38,697 nucleotides of DNA, from contig CAYWIM010000040.1 in NCBI GenBank assembly GCA_964458325.1, positions 1-38,697 on the forward strand, read 5' to 3'. Shown piece by piece: positions 26,001 to 37,200 of the stretch. The DNA comes from JAGMXM01 sp964458325. GTDB taxonomy: Bacteria; Verrucomicrobiota; Verrucomicrobiia; Limisphaerales; UBA1319. Below the pieces are notes generated by a model. That model was not told the DNA's origin and made no database searches. It was given only the letters and a program-made list of their open reading frames with translations. The position numbers were made by a program, and so were the translations under genes. Position 1 is the first letter of the stretch. Each line of letters starts with the position of its first letter.

Positions 26001-29000
26001 CATCCACCAGGCCGCCGCCGCTGCCGAGAAACGTGTTTTCCCGGATCACGAGGACGGGGCTCGAGGAAGAACCGCCAACAGCCAGGACCGCGTCATGGGG
26101 GCCCGACACGGCTCCGAACCAGTTGCCGGACAGAAGCGCAGCCCCCGGAACCGGCGGGTTCAGGATGCGGATCAGATCGCCACCGGCAGCCGGCGAGAAT
26201 GAGCAGCCCTCGATCCGGAACTGGCTGCGCTCGAGATCGACATATGGAGGGACGCAGTTGGTGAAAACTGAATGAGCCAGATCGACCCGGGTTTCGAGGG
26301 CTCTCAAGACGGGCTGGCCGGCCCCCGCGCCGAGGAATTGGACATGAGAGAGCCGATGGGTCTGCGGTCCGGCCAGGAGCAATCCGGCCCAGTGACCCGC
26401 GGCTCCAGGCTCGAGCATGAATCGGATGGGACGGGCGGGCGTTCCTTCGGCCAGGAGCTGTCCTTGGACATCGATCCGGGCGCCGGGGCCCAGAGCGATC
26501 ACGGCGCCAGGCTCGATCGTGAGCGAAACGCCGGGCGCGACCGTGACAGGGGCGGTCAGAACGATCGTTCCATCCGCGGGAGACCAGGTGGCAGGGGCGC
26601 TGAGGATCTGGGGAACCGGGTCCGCCGGGCCGGTCTCGCGCCAGACATCGAGAATGGCGCGATCGACTTCAGCGCCGGCGCCATCGAGGCACTGGATCTG
26701 GAGGCGATTCAGGCCGAGCGATAGCGGCCATGTGGGGGCGGACCATTGGGCTTGCCAAGCGGACCAGGGAACGGGCTGGCCGTTGATGAAGACCTGACGG
26801 CAGCGGGCAGCATGGGCGCGTCCGGAGAGGGGGACGGAGTCGAGCGAAGTGCGGTAGCCGCCGGGCTCGGGGGCCAGGCTGACCTGGACCGAGAGGGCCC
26901 GAGGGATCTGATTCGACAGAAAGGCGCGGCGATCGCTGGCAAAGCGGTTCATCGCATCGATCGATCCTCGCGGGGCAAAATGCCCGATCGCGCTCTCGAC
27001 CAGCGATGTGAACGTGGCCGAGCTCATTGTCCGATCCATCAGCCGAAGCAATGCATCGTAATAGAGCGGGGCGAACGCGGGCGTCTGCATGAACCGGGCG
27101 ACAATGGGATTGGCATGCGCACGGAACAGCCCTTCGTCGGCGCGTCCGGCCATGTCGCCCTGGCCGAGGATGGTATCGAGGTCGTAGGCCACGACGATGG
27201 CTCGAGGATCGCGCCGGCCAAAATAGAGGTGATAATCGTCGCCGAACCCGCGGCCGAGGTGGCCGTTGCCGAGACTGGTCTCCATGTTCACGGCGAAGGT
27301 CTCGAGGGCGAAATAACGCATCCAGAGCCGCGGGTTCAGGACCTGCTCGACTGCCGCGACATAGGATTCAGAGGGCGTGGTGTCGAGCGCGCGGGTCAGC
27401 TCGAACAGATCGGTCCAGTCATCCTCGCTGGCATTGGATTGCTTGAAATAGTGGAGCCGATAGGGATCGGCGTCGAGGCCGAGGAAGCCGAGGTTGGCGC
27501 CGGGCTCGTAGAACTTGAGGCAGCGGTAGAGGTTGCCGCCCGGATCGTCGGGGAAATGGCGATCGGAGAACTCCTCGTTGGTGACCTCGTTGGCCGCATA
27601 GTGACCGTAGGAGGGAGGGCCGATCGGCGTCGGATCCAAGCCGTTGACCCGGACGCGGACGGGGCGGGACTGCTGGGTAGGAAGCCCGGCGTGCTGGTAG
27701 AGAACGCTGCCGACGACCTGGATGTGCGGGTACTGCGAGTTGAGATTGATGCCGGTCACGCCTTTCCAGGGGCGGTCATTGGGAAAATTGATGCGAAAGC
27801 TTTGGGGCAGCTTCGAGTTGCTGCTGTTGCCGCGGTTGCGGATCCCGACGGCATAGTGCAGCTGGAGGCCTTGGCTGTCGCGGCTGACCCAGGCGCCATT
27901 GAACTGGGCATGGCTCCAGGACTGGAGGTCGATCCGAAACGGATAGGGCGGCTCCGGCCAGTTGCGATTGATCTGCTGGAGCTCGGCCCGATCGGCGGCG
28001 CGCAGGATCAGCCAGTAGAGAGGCTCGGATCCGGGCTCGATCTCGTCGATCACCTGATAGAGCGCGTTCTGCGATTGGACTGCCTGGTTGTCGTCATGGG
28101 CCGGAGCCGGCCAGGTGCGCCTCAAGGATTGGGCGTCCAGGGCTTCGATGTAGAACTCGATCACGGCGTGGTTCGTTTGCGCAGGCAGCCCGGCTCCGTA
28201 CCGGCCGTCTCCGGGGGCGCCGTCCTCGTGCTGGCCGTCATCCGCCATCGGCACGACGGCGAACGCATCGTCGCCATCGCGCCGGCACCAAACCCTTGCG
28301 ACCAGACCCGTCCGGGATTCGTCCAGGATCCGGGCGGTGACGTGGACGATATCCGTCGATCGAGGGAGGATGGGGACCTGGCTTGCTTCGAGAACGAACG
28401 GGGGTGAGTTGGTGGCGGCGACCGAGTTTGGCTGGCCGGGAGTGCCGAGAGGATTCGCGCTCGGCCGCCAGTTCTGGCCACAGGTGTTCGGCATGTGCAG
28501 GTTGACCAGCTCGAGCGAGCGGCCCCCGCCGTCCGCCGCCGAATACCACGTCCAACCCCGGTGGCCGCTGTCGACGACATCTCGAACCCGATCCGCCCAA
28601 TCGCCGTCGTCAGCATACCGGATCCGGTTCACCGTGCGGCCGAAGGCATCGACGAGCGCCAGCGTGTTGGCTCGGTTGCTGAGCCGGCCGGTCCAGTTGC
28701 CCACGACGTTCGTGACGGACGGATTCCGCGTCCGGAAAACATCGACATCGGCCGCGACCACCAGATATCCGCTGCCGGGCAGCACGGCCGATGGAAAGAC
28801 ATAATCGATGCCGCCGGTCAGCCGCCACCCGCCAAGATCGACCGGGCTCGATCCGGCATTGTGCAGCTCGAGGAATTCATCGCGAATATCCTCCGAAGCC
28901 GGGTGGTACATCATTTCGCTGACCATGACGCCGGCGGAGGCTGGGGACCCGGACAGCACCCCCCCCAGAAGCCAGAAGCCGAGGACAAAGGCGAGATGGG

Positions 29001-29016
29001 ATCGGCGATTTTTCAC
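23020..29016 (-). CDS. Giant secreted LTD / CotH-kinase / beta-helix protein (third gene of operon)
   Basis: 1998 residues from a GTG at 29016 that overlaps the upstream gene's TGA (GTGA). A signal peptide (HLAFVLGFWLLGGVLSGSPA) leads to LTD 1 (about 30-150, MVSEMMYHPASEDIRDEFLE). A CotH-kinase domain follows (about 330-690), with GIRNRGNSSNSKLPQSFRIN and a D-x-D motif in AYDLDTILGQGD. Then come a region with short beta-helix repeats (about 800-1000), four further LTDs (about 1290-1840; motifs LRLNELLAWN, LTINEWLAAP, VRISELVASS, LRINEWMARP), and a calcium-binding TSP3/dockerin-like stretch (DLDQDGLPDSWETAYGFD, DPDGDGMSNLEEYLAGTHP). The last 70 residues (SYTVQFTDNLAAGPW...RRYYRIIARLP) match the ends of the other two operon proteins. 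It is probably displayed on the surface or in the matrix. Kinase activity is unproven. Confidence 0.9.
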   Translation of the reverse strand: MKNRRSHLAFVLGFWLLGGVLSGSPASAGVMVSEMMYHPASEDIRDEFLELHNAGSSPVDLGGWRLTGGIDYVFPSAVLPGSGYLVVAADVDVFRTRNPSVTNVVGNWTGRLSNRANTLALVDAFGRTVNRIRYADDGDWADRVRDVVDSGHRGWTWYSAADGGGRSLELVNLHMPNTCGQNWRPSANPLGTPGQPNSVAATNSPPFVLEASQVPILPRSTDIVHVTARILDESRTGLVARVWCRRDGDDAFAVVPMADDGQHEDGAPGDGRYGAGLPAQTNHAVIEFYIEALDAQSLRRTWPAPAHDDNQAVQSQNALYQVIDEIEPGSEPLYWLILRAADRAELQQINRNWPEPPYPFRIDLQSWSHAQFNGAWVSRDSQGLQLHYAVGIRNRGNSSNSKLPQSFRINFPNDRPWKGVTGINLNSQYPHIQVVGSVLYQHAGLPTQQSRPVRVRVNGLDPTPIGPPSYGHYAANEVTNEEFSDRHFPDDPGGNLYRCLKFYEPGANLGFLGLDADPYRLHYFKQSNASEDDWTDLFELTRALDTTPSESYVAAVEQVLNPRLWMRYFALETFAVNMETSLGNGHLGRGFGDDYHLYFGRRDPRAIVVAYDLDTILGQGDMAGRADEGLFRAHANPIVARFMQTPAFAPLYYDALLRLMDRTMSSATFTSLVESAIGHFAPRGSIDAMNRFASDRRAFLSNQIPRALSVQVSLAPEPGGYRTSLDSVPLSGRAHAARCRQVFINGQPVPWSAWQAQWSAPTWPLSLGLNRLQIQCLDGAGAEVDRAILDVWRETGPADPVPQILSAPATWSPADGTIVLTAPVTVAPGVSLTIEPGAVIALGPGARIDVQGQLLAEGTPARPIRFMLEPGAAGHWAGLLLAGPQTHRLSHVQFLGAGAGQPVLRALETRVDLAHSVFTNCVPPYVDLERSQFRIEGCSFSPAAGGDLIRILNPPVPGAALLSGNWFGAVSGPHDAVLAVGGSSSSPVLVIRENTFLGSGGGLVDVRGLRAFIDANFFQGALGSVDPGEFGSAVSADASAGSPAHVVMVRNLSYDCDFLARVLGGSFVEISHHTAAYLRRAAVSLDEPSSRSTGVIPGRGASIGASILWPAAANFTNLVVDDPIFGSSQWALRDTITSAPDHQLAESRVFEIDPAFARPPSSPGQTGLTALDFSLRPNSPALGAAVDGLDLGALVPAGAAITGEPAGRTAQTQAQLAVAGPGITHYRFKIDPGDYGETRSIAEPIVLDGLVPGTNQVRVLGLNFAGEWQDPALPTSSRSWIVDPAASAPTLRLNELLAWNVSGIPGFAGTPDLVEIHNFGPDAIDLGGMSLTDDPGWPQRHLFPSGTVVAGNGFLVLEASGVAGPLGLPFQLDRMGEGLYLFDSLARGGALLDSIQSGRQLADCSLGRLPNGQWGLTRPTFGAPNLAQPLGDPAQLTINEWLAAPAALYAVDFIELYNPADLPVSLAGLQLLPSEVARPSQPAIPAASFIGPRQTALLASSPTGDLPAIPWPAELPEEQGVIGLFDPAGEPIDIVFYGPQRPDLSQGRSPDGGGRFIAFDFPSPGLSNPNLPSNPSAPGGPGRVRISELVASSGSASPAQPPDADWIELHNPGTNGVWLSDMSLSDDAVFPRKWVFGSDEWLEAGEYRVLAADSQLPASASNLGFGFNVSGETVYLFASAGEASRLIDSLTFGLQLPGWSVGRIEPDGSWALAQPTPGGANIGAALGDPARLRINEWMARPPAGDDWFEIYNPEPRPVALGGLHLSDDPSWRDQSTIPPLSFIGVGSSAYRVFQADDHPENGADHVAFKLSAEGDFIGLYSAELRQIDAIEFAAQTTGVSEGRLPDGSDTLAFFTLYPSPAAPNVPDSPGADLDQDGLPDSWETAYGFDRLDPLDAPLDPDGDGMSNLEEYLAGTHPRNPLSRLGFLESGSSAAGFILSFVAVAGRSYTVQFTDNLAAGPWLDLLHMAPSSATQTIVVSDPFIVGADRRYYRIIARLP
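29013..29016 (-). promoter_or_regulatory. Stop/start overlap GTGA (translational coupling)
   Basis: The TGA of the beta-helix gene (29015-29013) and the GTG start of the LTD/CotH gene (29016-29014) share two bases. The signal-peptide sequence begins a few codons later, which supports this start. The arrangement implies re-initiation by the same ribosomes. Confidence 0.8.
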
Positions 29017-31295
29017 TTGATCAGACGGTAAAATCGGACGTCCGGGTCCTGGGCCAGCCGATGCGGGCTGACGGCGCCGCGCACGACATCCCAGGGACCG
29101 CCCGCAGCCGGGGCGGATTCGAGGGCGCAAGCCGGATCGGACCAGACGGCATCCAGACCCGCCGGCGCACGGAACAAATAGACTCGCGGCTGGTCCGCCG
29201 GGGATTCGCGAACGCAATAGATTGACGAGCAGCCGGTGATCGAGGCGCCGACGGGATCCATCAGCGCGATCTGGATCGCCTCCGCACCCGGAGGCCATGC
29301 GGGGAGCGGCATGAGTTGGATCGTGCGCCCAGGTTCGAACGCGGCCAAACCCCGCGCCAGTTCGCCGTGCGGAGCGCTTGCACGATATCCCACGGAGACC
29401 CGCTGGGTGGTGAAGCTGCTGAGGGCGATCGGGATCGCATCGGGCGCATCCTCGAGCCGATGCTGGCGCTGGCGCACGGCCAGACCGACACCGACGGCTG
29501 CGCCGGTTGGGTGCGGAAGGAATGGGGCAAGGCGGAAGCCGTCGGCGGCCGGGTTCCATGTCGGATTGTCCGGGTGAAACGGGTTGGCTGCGCTCAGGTA
29601 ATTGCCGTGAATGTCCATCTGAAGGGCCCGATAGGTCCAGTCATTCCAGTTCATGCCCCATACATCCCTGTCGTTAAAGAGCAGATACGAATCCACAACG
29701 CGGAGGAATCCATTGAACTCGAATGCGTAATTATCGCCGAACCGGGCCCCGACGGAGTTGTTGGCGCAGAGGAGGCGCTCGGCGTGGACGAGGGGGCTGT
29801 TGGTCCCGTGGCTCCAGCCGGCTTCGATGGCCTGCCCGCAGTGGAGGACGACGGTATCGTACACCTCGGCCACGCGGCCGCCACCAGACCACGCCATGCC
29901 CTCGTGGAAGCAGGCCTCGAACCAGCAGTTCGAGACCAGGACCGAACCGGCATAGCCGGATCCGGCATCCAGGCCGTCGTCCTTGGCCCAGCCCAGTATG
30001 GAATCCCGTATTTCATGAGCGCCTTCCGTGAGATAAAGCGCGTCATTATCGTAATCGATGTACTGGTCCGAATCGAACGGGAACTCGATGAGAGCGGAAC
30101 GGCGGACCGTGACGCCGCCGCCATTGCTGTATTCGCCGGTGGTGATGCAGCGCTGGACCAGGCAATGGTCGAGGGCCAGGTAGCCGCCGTACCCGTTGCC
30201 GGCCTGGCCCGGGTTGTCGACCAGGAAACAATCGGCGAGCGAGGCGCGCGCGCCGTGATGGACAATGAACACCGCCTGCTCCTGGCGATGGCTCAGCCCG
30301 AAGTGCGTCTGGAAATACGCCGGGTCGCCGCCGCCGCCGGTGATGATCGCGCCAGCGATCTCGATGCGAGCCGTATTGGTTTGGGCGATGAACCCGCCCC
30401 AAGGCTGACCGCGGACCGCGGGAAGAAACACCACCGGCTCGTCCAGGGTCCCGGAAACCACGAGCCGGCCGCTGACGGTGATGTTGGCCAATGGATCGAG
30501 GGCGACAATGCTGCCAGCCCCGACCTCCAACAACGCGTCCCGAGGAATATCGAGCGCGCCGATCACATGCAGCCGGGATTGGCTCGGCCAAACCGCGTCC
30601 CCTTCCACCGTTCCCTCGAGGTCAATCCATTCCGTGGCCGATTCGAGCTCGATGGATTTCTGGCGGCTGAGGGAGTGCAGCTGCGCGGATAGGGTGAGGG
30701 TTGCGGGCGCGCGATTGCCTGCCAGAGCGGCAGCAGCGAGTTGCGCCGATCCAAATCCACGCCGAAGCACCAGCGTCTGGCGGGCAGGAGCCGTGATTTG
30801 CACTTCCCCGTTGAGCCGGGCAGCGCGGCCGTCGTCGTGTTCGAGCAGGGCGATCACTGGCAGGTCATAACCCGCGGGAAACACGGCCGGCGCCACCAAC
30901 CGAAGCTCGGACCCGGACAATTCTTCGGGGCTGGAAGGGATGACGGGCGGGGGCGTCCAGATCGGCAAACCGACCTCGGCGGCGCCGCGCCACTTGAAAT
31001 ACACGATGAAGGCCAAGAGCTGCTCTGCGATTTCGCCGTCCGCCAGACGCGTCCGGCGGACCCGAAGCTCGTGGTAGTTGTAATCGCCGACCTCGATCCA
31101 ATCGCCGGCGGCGATAGGCTGCCCATCCAGCCTGCAATCATACGTGTAACCCGGCTCGATCGGCACGCGAAAGCGGACCGGATCGCCGTAGATCCCGCGG
31201 TTCTCGATCCCTTCGACCGGGATCGAGCCGATGGCAGCCGACACTGCCGCCACCGAGAGGAAAACTGCTGCAATCATTCGAGCGAGGAGGTTCAC
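29013..31295 (-). CDS. Secreted right-handed beta-helix protein (second gene of operon)
   Basis: 760 residues from a GTG at 31295 whose first base is the last base of the upstream TAG (TAGTG); an ATG six codons later (31277) is an alternative start. The signal peptide is LARMIAAVFLSVAAVSAAIG. Residues 20-250 are beta-rich (YGDPVRFRVPIEPGYTYDC). Residues about 255-570 form a parallel beta-helix with rungs such as ANITVSGRLVVSGTLDEPVV, CFLVDNPGQAGNGYGGYLAL, DDALYL-type turns (here NDALYLTEGAHEIRDSILGW) and GSVLVSNCWFEACFHEGMAW. This fold is typical of polysaccharide lyases and adhesins, but no catalytic set can be recognised. The C-terminal 55 residues (ALESAPAAGGPWDVVRGAV ... VRFYRLIK) resemble the tails of both neighbours. 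It lies between two LTD/CotH genes and is translationally coupled to both. Confidence 0.87.
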   Translation of the reverse strand: MNLLARMIAAVFLSVAAVSAAIGSIPVEGIENRGIYGDPVRFRVPIEPGYTYDCRLDGQPIAAGDWIEVGDYNYHELRVRRTRLADGEIAEQLLAFIVYFKWRGAAEVGLPIWTPPPVIPSSPEELSGSELRLVAPAVFPAGYDLPVIALLEHDDGRAARLNGEVQITAPARQTLVLRRGFGSAQLAAAALAGNRAPATLTLSAQLHSLSRQKSIELESATEWIDLEGTVEGDAVWPSQSRLHVIGALDIPRDALLEVGAGSIVALDPLANITVSGRLVVSGTLDEPVVFLPAVRGQPWGGFIAQTNTARIEIAGAIITGGGGDPAYFQTHFGLSHRQEQAVFIVHHGARASLADCFLVDNPGQAGNGYGGYLALDHCLVQRCITTGEYSNGGGVTVRRSALIEFPFDSDQYIDYDNDALYLTEGAHEIRDSILGWAKDDGLDAGSGYAGSVLVSNCWFEACFHEGMAWSGGGRVAEVYDTVVLHCGQAIEAGWSHGTNSPLVHAERLLCANNSVGARFGDNYAFEFNGFLRVVDSYLLFNDRDVWGMNWNDWTYRALQMDIHGNYLSAANPFHPDNPTWNPAADGFRLAPFLPHPTGAAVGVGLAVRQRQHRLEDAPDAIPIALSSFTTQRVSVGYRASAPHGELARGLAAFEPGRTIQLMPLPAWPPGAEAIQIALMDPVGASITGCSSIYCVRESPADQPRVYLFRAPAGLDAVWSDPACALESAPAAGGPWDVVRGAVSPHRLAQDPDVRFYRLIK

Positions 31296-31297
31296 TA
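31293..31297 (-). promoter_or_regulatory. Stop/start overlap TAGTG (translational coupling)
   Basis: The TAG of the PA14/LTD/CotH gene (31297-31295) shares its final G with a GTG start for the beta-helix gene (31295-31293). If the ATG at 31277 is used instead, the genes are separated by 17 bp, still close enough for coupling. Confidence 0.65.
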
Positions 31298-34200
31298 ATC
31301 GAGGATAAGGATTCGGATGAACCGATGGGGCAGGCTCGAGCCGGGCAGGATCCAGGTCTCGGTGGTTGCCGTCGCCTTCCGGGCCGCAAGCAGCGTCGTC
31401 CATCGGCTGCCCAGGAGATCGTCGGTGGTCTCGATCCGGTAGGTATGGCCGGCCAGAGCGTCGAACGTGATGCTCAGCGCGCCATCCGGATCGCCCCTCG
31501 AATCCCGGATTCGGAATGGCTGCTCGGCGGCCAGATAACGGTTCGACTGGGCCGGCGTGAACGCCTCCATCCACACCAGACGCGGGCTTGCGTCCGGCCA
31601 TCGGCCCTGGCTGATGTCCTCCGATTGACGGCCGAACTGGACCGTGTCGATCGCCCGGCCATCCGGATCGAACAACCCGATCGCTTCGCCGGCGGCCGAG
31701 AGCTTGAAGTCGGCATGCAGATCGCCGGCATGATGATTCTGCTCCGGCTCCCCGTCGGCCCACACCAGCCGGAAACCGCCTGGGCCAATCAATGTTCCCG
31801 CGGGCATTGGCCAGCGAGTGGGATCGTTCAAGTTGTCCGTCAGGTAACAACCGCTCAGATCGATCGTTGCATCGCTCGGATTGTACAGCTCCAGCCAATC
31901 CTCGAATTGGCCGTCCACCGGGTCCGGCCGCGCGCCGGCATTGTCGGCCATCCACTCATTGATCCGGATCGGCAGGGGCGGTTCGGAGAGGTGATTCAAC
32001 TGCCCCGGAGTCGGATGAAAGAGCCACCGGCGTTCCCTGACGGAGCTGTCCCGCGGCAATCCGAAGCTATGGCCGGCAGAGCCGGCCGGATAGGAAAGGG
32101 CATCCACGATCACCGTGCTGCCGCTCTGCCCATCGGTTAGCCAAAGGATCCCGCCGCCGGACCGGGGCCGGAAGCTCGCATGCCATTCGGCTAACGTCGA
32201 TTCTCCGGGCTCGGCATCGAGCCATACCACCGCCAGGCCCCCGGCGGGAACCGCAGCGCCAGCTGGGAACTGCCATCCGCCGGCTGGGCTGCCCGGATCG
32301 ACCAGGTTCAGTGCCCCCAGGGCAACAGCGTTGGATCCTTGGTTGTGAATCTCGATCCACGGATCGTAATCCCCCCAGCGGTCGGCCATCCCGAAGAGGT
32401 TTTCAACCTGGATCTCATTCAGGCGGAGCGTTGGAAAAGGTGAAAGCGCCGCAAGCACCGAGTTGACTTGGCCGGGTGTGGCGGCTGCATCTGGAGGGGC
32501 TTCGCGGACCGCCCAATTGCCGGGCCGGTTGTTGTCCTGGGCGGCATCGCGCAGCTGCCAGGCCGCGGCCGGATCGAGGCCGGTCTCCGGCCAGGCGGCC
32601 ACTCGGTCGTAGGTCACTTCGTCGACCACCAGCTTCTCGCCGGGCCAGATCCCCGGCCGGGTCAGAACCAGGGTATCACTCGATGGATCCAATCGCCGAC
32701 CCAGCTCCCCGCCAACAGGCAGATCCTCCCCGTAACCTTGCCCGAAGAGATCCCGGTTCTCGACCCACAACACGAACTGGCCCGGCTCGATCACCGCGTC
32801 ATCGGGGATCACGGCACCTGCCAGCTCCCAGCCGCTCAAGTCAATGGCTGCCGACTCCGAACGATTGTGGAGTTCGACATAGCCCCGCCCTTGGCCGGTC
32901 GGATCGGTCATGATCTCGTTGATGACCACTTGGCCCGGATCGGGCAACGAGCCCGCACGCACCACCGTCAGAGGCGAAGGCAAGCCCCCAATGGCAACCC
33001 CGCCGGCGCCCAGCGCAGCCAGGACGAACTGGTTGACGCCCGGCTCCAACTGGACCGACGCCGTCCAGTTGGTGATCGACGTCCAGGTGATCGGATGCCG
33101 CCGGCCATTGATCGTCAGGTCGGTCATGTCCAGTGGGCCGGACCCGATCAACGCGATCGTGTGCCCGGCCACCTCAATCCCGTCCTCGACAGGAAACTGG
33201 AGAGCGAAGGAGGCTCGAGCTGAATCGATCGATGCCTGGATGACCTGGCGGCGCTGATCGAGGTAGTTCGTGATGCCCGATGGGTATTCGGGTTCAAGCC
33301 CGGCGGAGCGGAAAGCGGCAAAGCGTTTTTCGATACCGGGCATGTGCCGGGCCGGATCGAGGGGGCCGCGAGCGGCTTCGGCAAGGAATCGCAGATACTG
33401 CCGGCGCAGGGACGGAATCCCCAGCATCCGCCGGAGAGCCGGATCGCCGAACTCGAACAGGTTGGCAGCGGGATCTTCGCCGAACGAGGCGTCCACATCC
33501 CAGATCAGGCATTTCCAGGGCCCGCCCGTTGGTTTGAAGATGTACAGGTTATGGCCGGTCCATTCGAGGTACCCGAACGAGTCGAAATTGCCGAGGGCAT
33601 GTTGAATGGCCAGGGTGCGAAGCCATGAATCGAGATCGAGCGCGGTCTCGATCGCGGGAAGGAAAGCCGGGCTTGCAGCGGGAGAGTTGACGACGTCAAT
33701 CAGCGCGAGGAGGTTGGCGTAGTCGGAAGCCAATCCGCCCGATCCGCGCCGTTGCCACGTCCACCGATACCAAGCCAGCTTCTTGTGGCCGCCCAAGGTC
33801 CGGATATCTTCGAGACTGGCCCCGGCAGGACTATATCGCACCAGTTGCGGCCCAAACTCGAACCACCACTGAACCTCGTGAAGGTCGCCGTCGGATGTGG
33901 CCGGGAACCACTCTTCCACCAGGTCCCCGCCTGGCTGTTGCACATCTTCGAGCAGCATGCCGCGGCGCACCCCGTTGACCCACATCGCCACATGCCGCCG
34001 GTGGCATGCAGGCAATCCCATCTCCCCAATCGCCCAATAGGCGGTGATCTCCTGCTGCAGCGTAGCATCGGAGCCGTAATTGCCTGGCCAGGTGATGCGC
34101 ACGTCCGTCTCCCCCAGCCATGGCTCATCGGCGTTGAAATAGAGATTGTAATCGCAGTAATTACCCATGGGCGAGTCGTGGTAATTGGCCTTGACGGCGC

Positions 34201-37200
34201 TGCCAGCATAATGAGCGCCCACGTTGTAGGCGATCCGGCCTTCGCTCGAGACGAACGTGGCATCCAGAGGTTGGCGGCTCTGTTTCTCCCGCTGCCGCCA
34301 GCGCCCGAGCGTGGCTTGCGTAATCCACAGGTGATACCCGCCGAAGGGCCCCTCGTCCCGTGGATCCCCGAACCGGATCAGGCACTCGCTCCGAGGCGCT
34401 TCGGCCGGAAACCGGGCCGTCGCCGACTCTGCGTGCAGGTCCGACGCAACCAGATGAAACGCAGCCAGCATCCCGCTGGACTGGCCGGGGATGGTGGCCC
34501 AATACCAGCCGCCACCCCCCGCCCGCATCGGCACCCAATTCGACCGGGCCCCAGGATCCAGACGATAGACCAGCATCACCGACGATAAACCGTCCGGATC
34601 GTCCACCCGCGCCCAGACGGTCACCGCCGTTCCCGGCGGCGGGACCGGAGGATCGTGCCGGACATCGGTGATCGCGGGGGGCGCATTCGGGAGCCAGCGG
34701 CTGTTGGCTCGGCCCGGCGTTCCACCCCCCACACCCGGATGGGCGCGGCCCACCGCCTCGAGCCAGTTGCCCCGCAGGCGCAGCAGGATTTCCGAGGAAC
34801 CCGCCAGCCACCGAACCCGCATCCGCAAGGTGGCGATCTCCCCGTGAGCCAGCGGACCGGAGAGCAGGCCGTGGACCTGGTTGGCTCCCGTGTCACCTCG
34901 GTCCGATGCCCGCACGTGCAGACACGCGCCGCCCCCCACACCCGAACCGCCCGCCAGCCCCGATCCATCGTGCGAACCCCGAAAACTCCAGGGCTCGATC
35001 CCCGATTCGAACCCGCCATTGATCACCCGGTTTTGCCCGTCCGGCCCGATCACCTCGATGTCATCCACCAGGCATTCTCCTGGACCCAACATCAGGACGT
35101 CCACCGCATTGGCTGGCGCCAGCCCATGATCCAGAATCCCCGTGTGCTCGATCGTGATCCAGCCGGACTTGGCCGACTCGTCGCTATCCATCCAGTGAGG
35201 CGACAGGGCGCCATCGGCGCGCGGATCGCTCAGCTCGAGGCTGCTCCCCAAGCCGTCGGCCCATCGGCTCGACCGGCTGGTGCTCGAATACTCGACAGCA
35301 TCCATCACCGATTCCACGGTGATGGTGGAGCCCATGCCGGTCTCCGGCCCCGCAAAGGAGACCGGCCACACCAGCTCGATCCGCTCGCCATCGTTATCCA
35401 GGCGGCCGGTCCATGGGCCCCCGACATCGCCATCCCTCAGCCACGGATAAAGCTGTGTGAGACGGCCGGGATTGGCCCCAATCACCAGCCAGCCCCCGCC
35501 CTCGATACGGCTTCCGCTCGGAAAGGCGTAGTCGACAGCGCCCTGGAGACGCCAGCCTGCCAGCGAGATGGCCTCCGTGGTCCGGTTGTGCAGCTCGATG
35601 AACTCGTCATCCGGCCCGCCGGTGGATGGATGGAACATGATCTCGTTGATGACGACGGATGGCCGCTCGGGACGCGGATTCGGCTGGCCGGGGGAGATCC
35701 TGGCCAGCCGCCGGACGGTCGGACCCCCGTCCGGATGCCGCCCGTAAGCGGCGCCGGGAATGACATCGAACATGCCAACGGCATCCACCAGGCGCGATCC
35801 CTCGGGATCTTTCAGCAATATTGCGGCCCGGGGCGCCCCCGGCCCAAAGCCCAGCGCAGCCTCCCAGCACACCAGAAACCCGCCCGGCGCCAGGCTCGTT
35901 CCTTGCGGAAAAACATATCGATCGGCTGCGATCTCATCGGTCAGGACCAAACCGGACAGGTCGATCGATGCCCCGCTGGCATTGAACAGCTCGATGAAAC
36001 CGGGCTCGCCCGCGCCAAACGCGTCACTGGATCGGAACTCGTTGATCCGGATCCCATCGAAAGAAGAGGTCCGCACGGGCTCGGCGGCGCCGGGCGAGCC
36101 GCCAAACGCCTCGCTCGAGGACCAGGCGCGCGGGTGGTTCTGGCCCAGCGAGGGCCGCGCCAGGACCAGCGAATGGCCCAGACCGGCCGCCTCCGGAGCC
36201 CCGGGCGGATCGCCCCGGTATTGGATCTCGAGCAGGACCGCGCCCTGGCGGTTGATCAGCCGGATCGCGCCCCCCTCGTCGGGCAGGGATCCGGCATACT
36301 GGCCGATCGGGGTTTGGCCGCACACGGCCTCGAGATCGGCCGCCGAGGCGGCCACGATCCCGTAGGATTTGGACTCCAGCCGCGTCCCTTCGGGAAAGGT
36401 GTAATCGATCGAGCCGGCCAGCCGAAATCCGCCGATCTCCTCCTCCCAGGCTTGCGAGTTGTAGATCTCGACGAACTCGAGATTGCGTCCGTCCGCCCGG
36501 ATGGGCGGCCGGCACATAATCTCGGTGATCGCCAGCGGGGTTCGGCGGCTGCCCGGACCGGGCTTCTCGCGAAAATCCTCCGGCCGTTGGACAGGATACG
36601 ATCCGGACTCTTTCTGGATGGGGACCCGAATGGGCTGGCTGGTTGTGTTCGGAGGAGAAACCGCATCGCGCAACTGGCGGATCACCAGGGTGGAATCCTG
36701 ATCCGGCTCGGGCAGGGAGACGGTCAGCACGACGGTTCGACCGTCCGGCGCCAGTCGCGCCGACTGAACATGGCCCGAGGGCTCGAGGGCGTAGTTGCCG
36801 GCAAGGGCGGCGGGGAGGACGGCGACGGGCTCGCCGAACATCACGCGCACCTGGCGTCCCTCGATGCCGGCAATCGCCGCGAGAACCTCAGGGGCAACGG
36901 TGTCCGGAAGCACCTCGAGCGTGGCCGCCCGGCTGGCAATCGATCCAACCCCGTCCGCAGCCACGCAATGGAACCGGCTGCCTTGGTCTTCCTTGCGGAC
37001 CGGGGACCACACCAGGATGGGCTGGGTAGCGCCGGGGATGGGCTCGTCGTTGCGATACCATTGGTAGCGCGCAGCGAAAGGCTGAAACAAGCCGATGCTG
37101 AAGGTCGCAGCCTCTCCCTCGAGGGCCGTCTGGTTCGACGGATGAGCGACGATCCACGGTTCGGTGGCGCCGTATGGTTTCAGACAATCGCTCGGGATGG

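Noticed and set aside
29017..29559. N-terminal 181-residue extension of the third operon gene
   Set aside because: It lies entirely within the beta-helix coding region, is Arg/Gly/Pro-rich, and the signal peptide begins only after the GTG at 29016.
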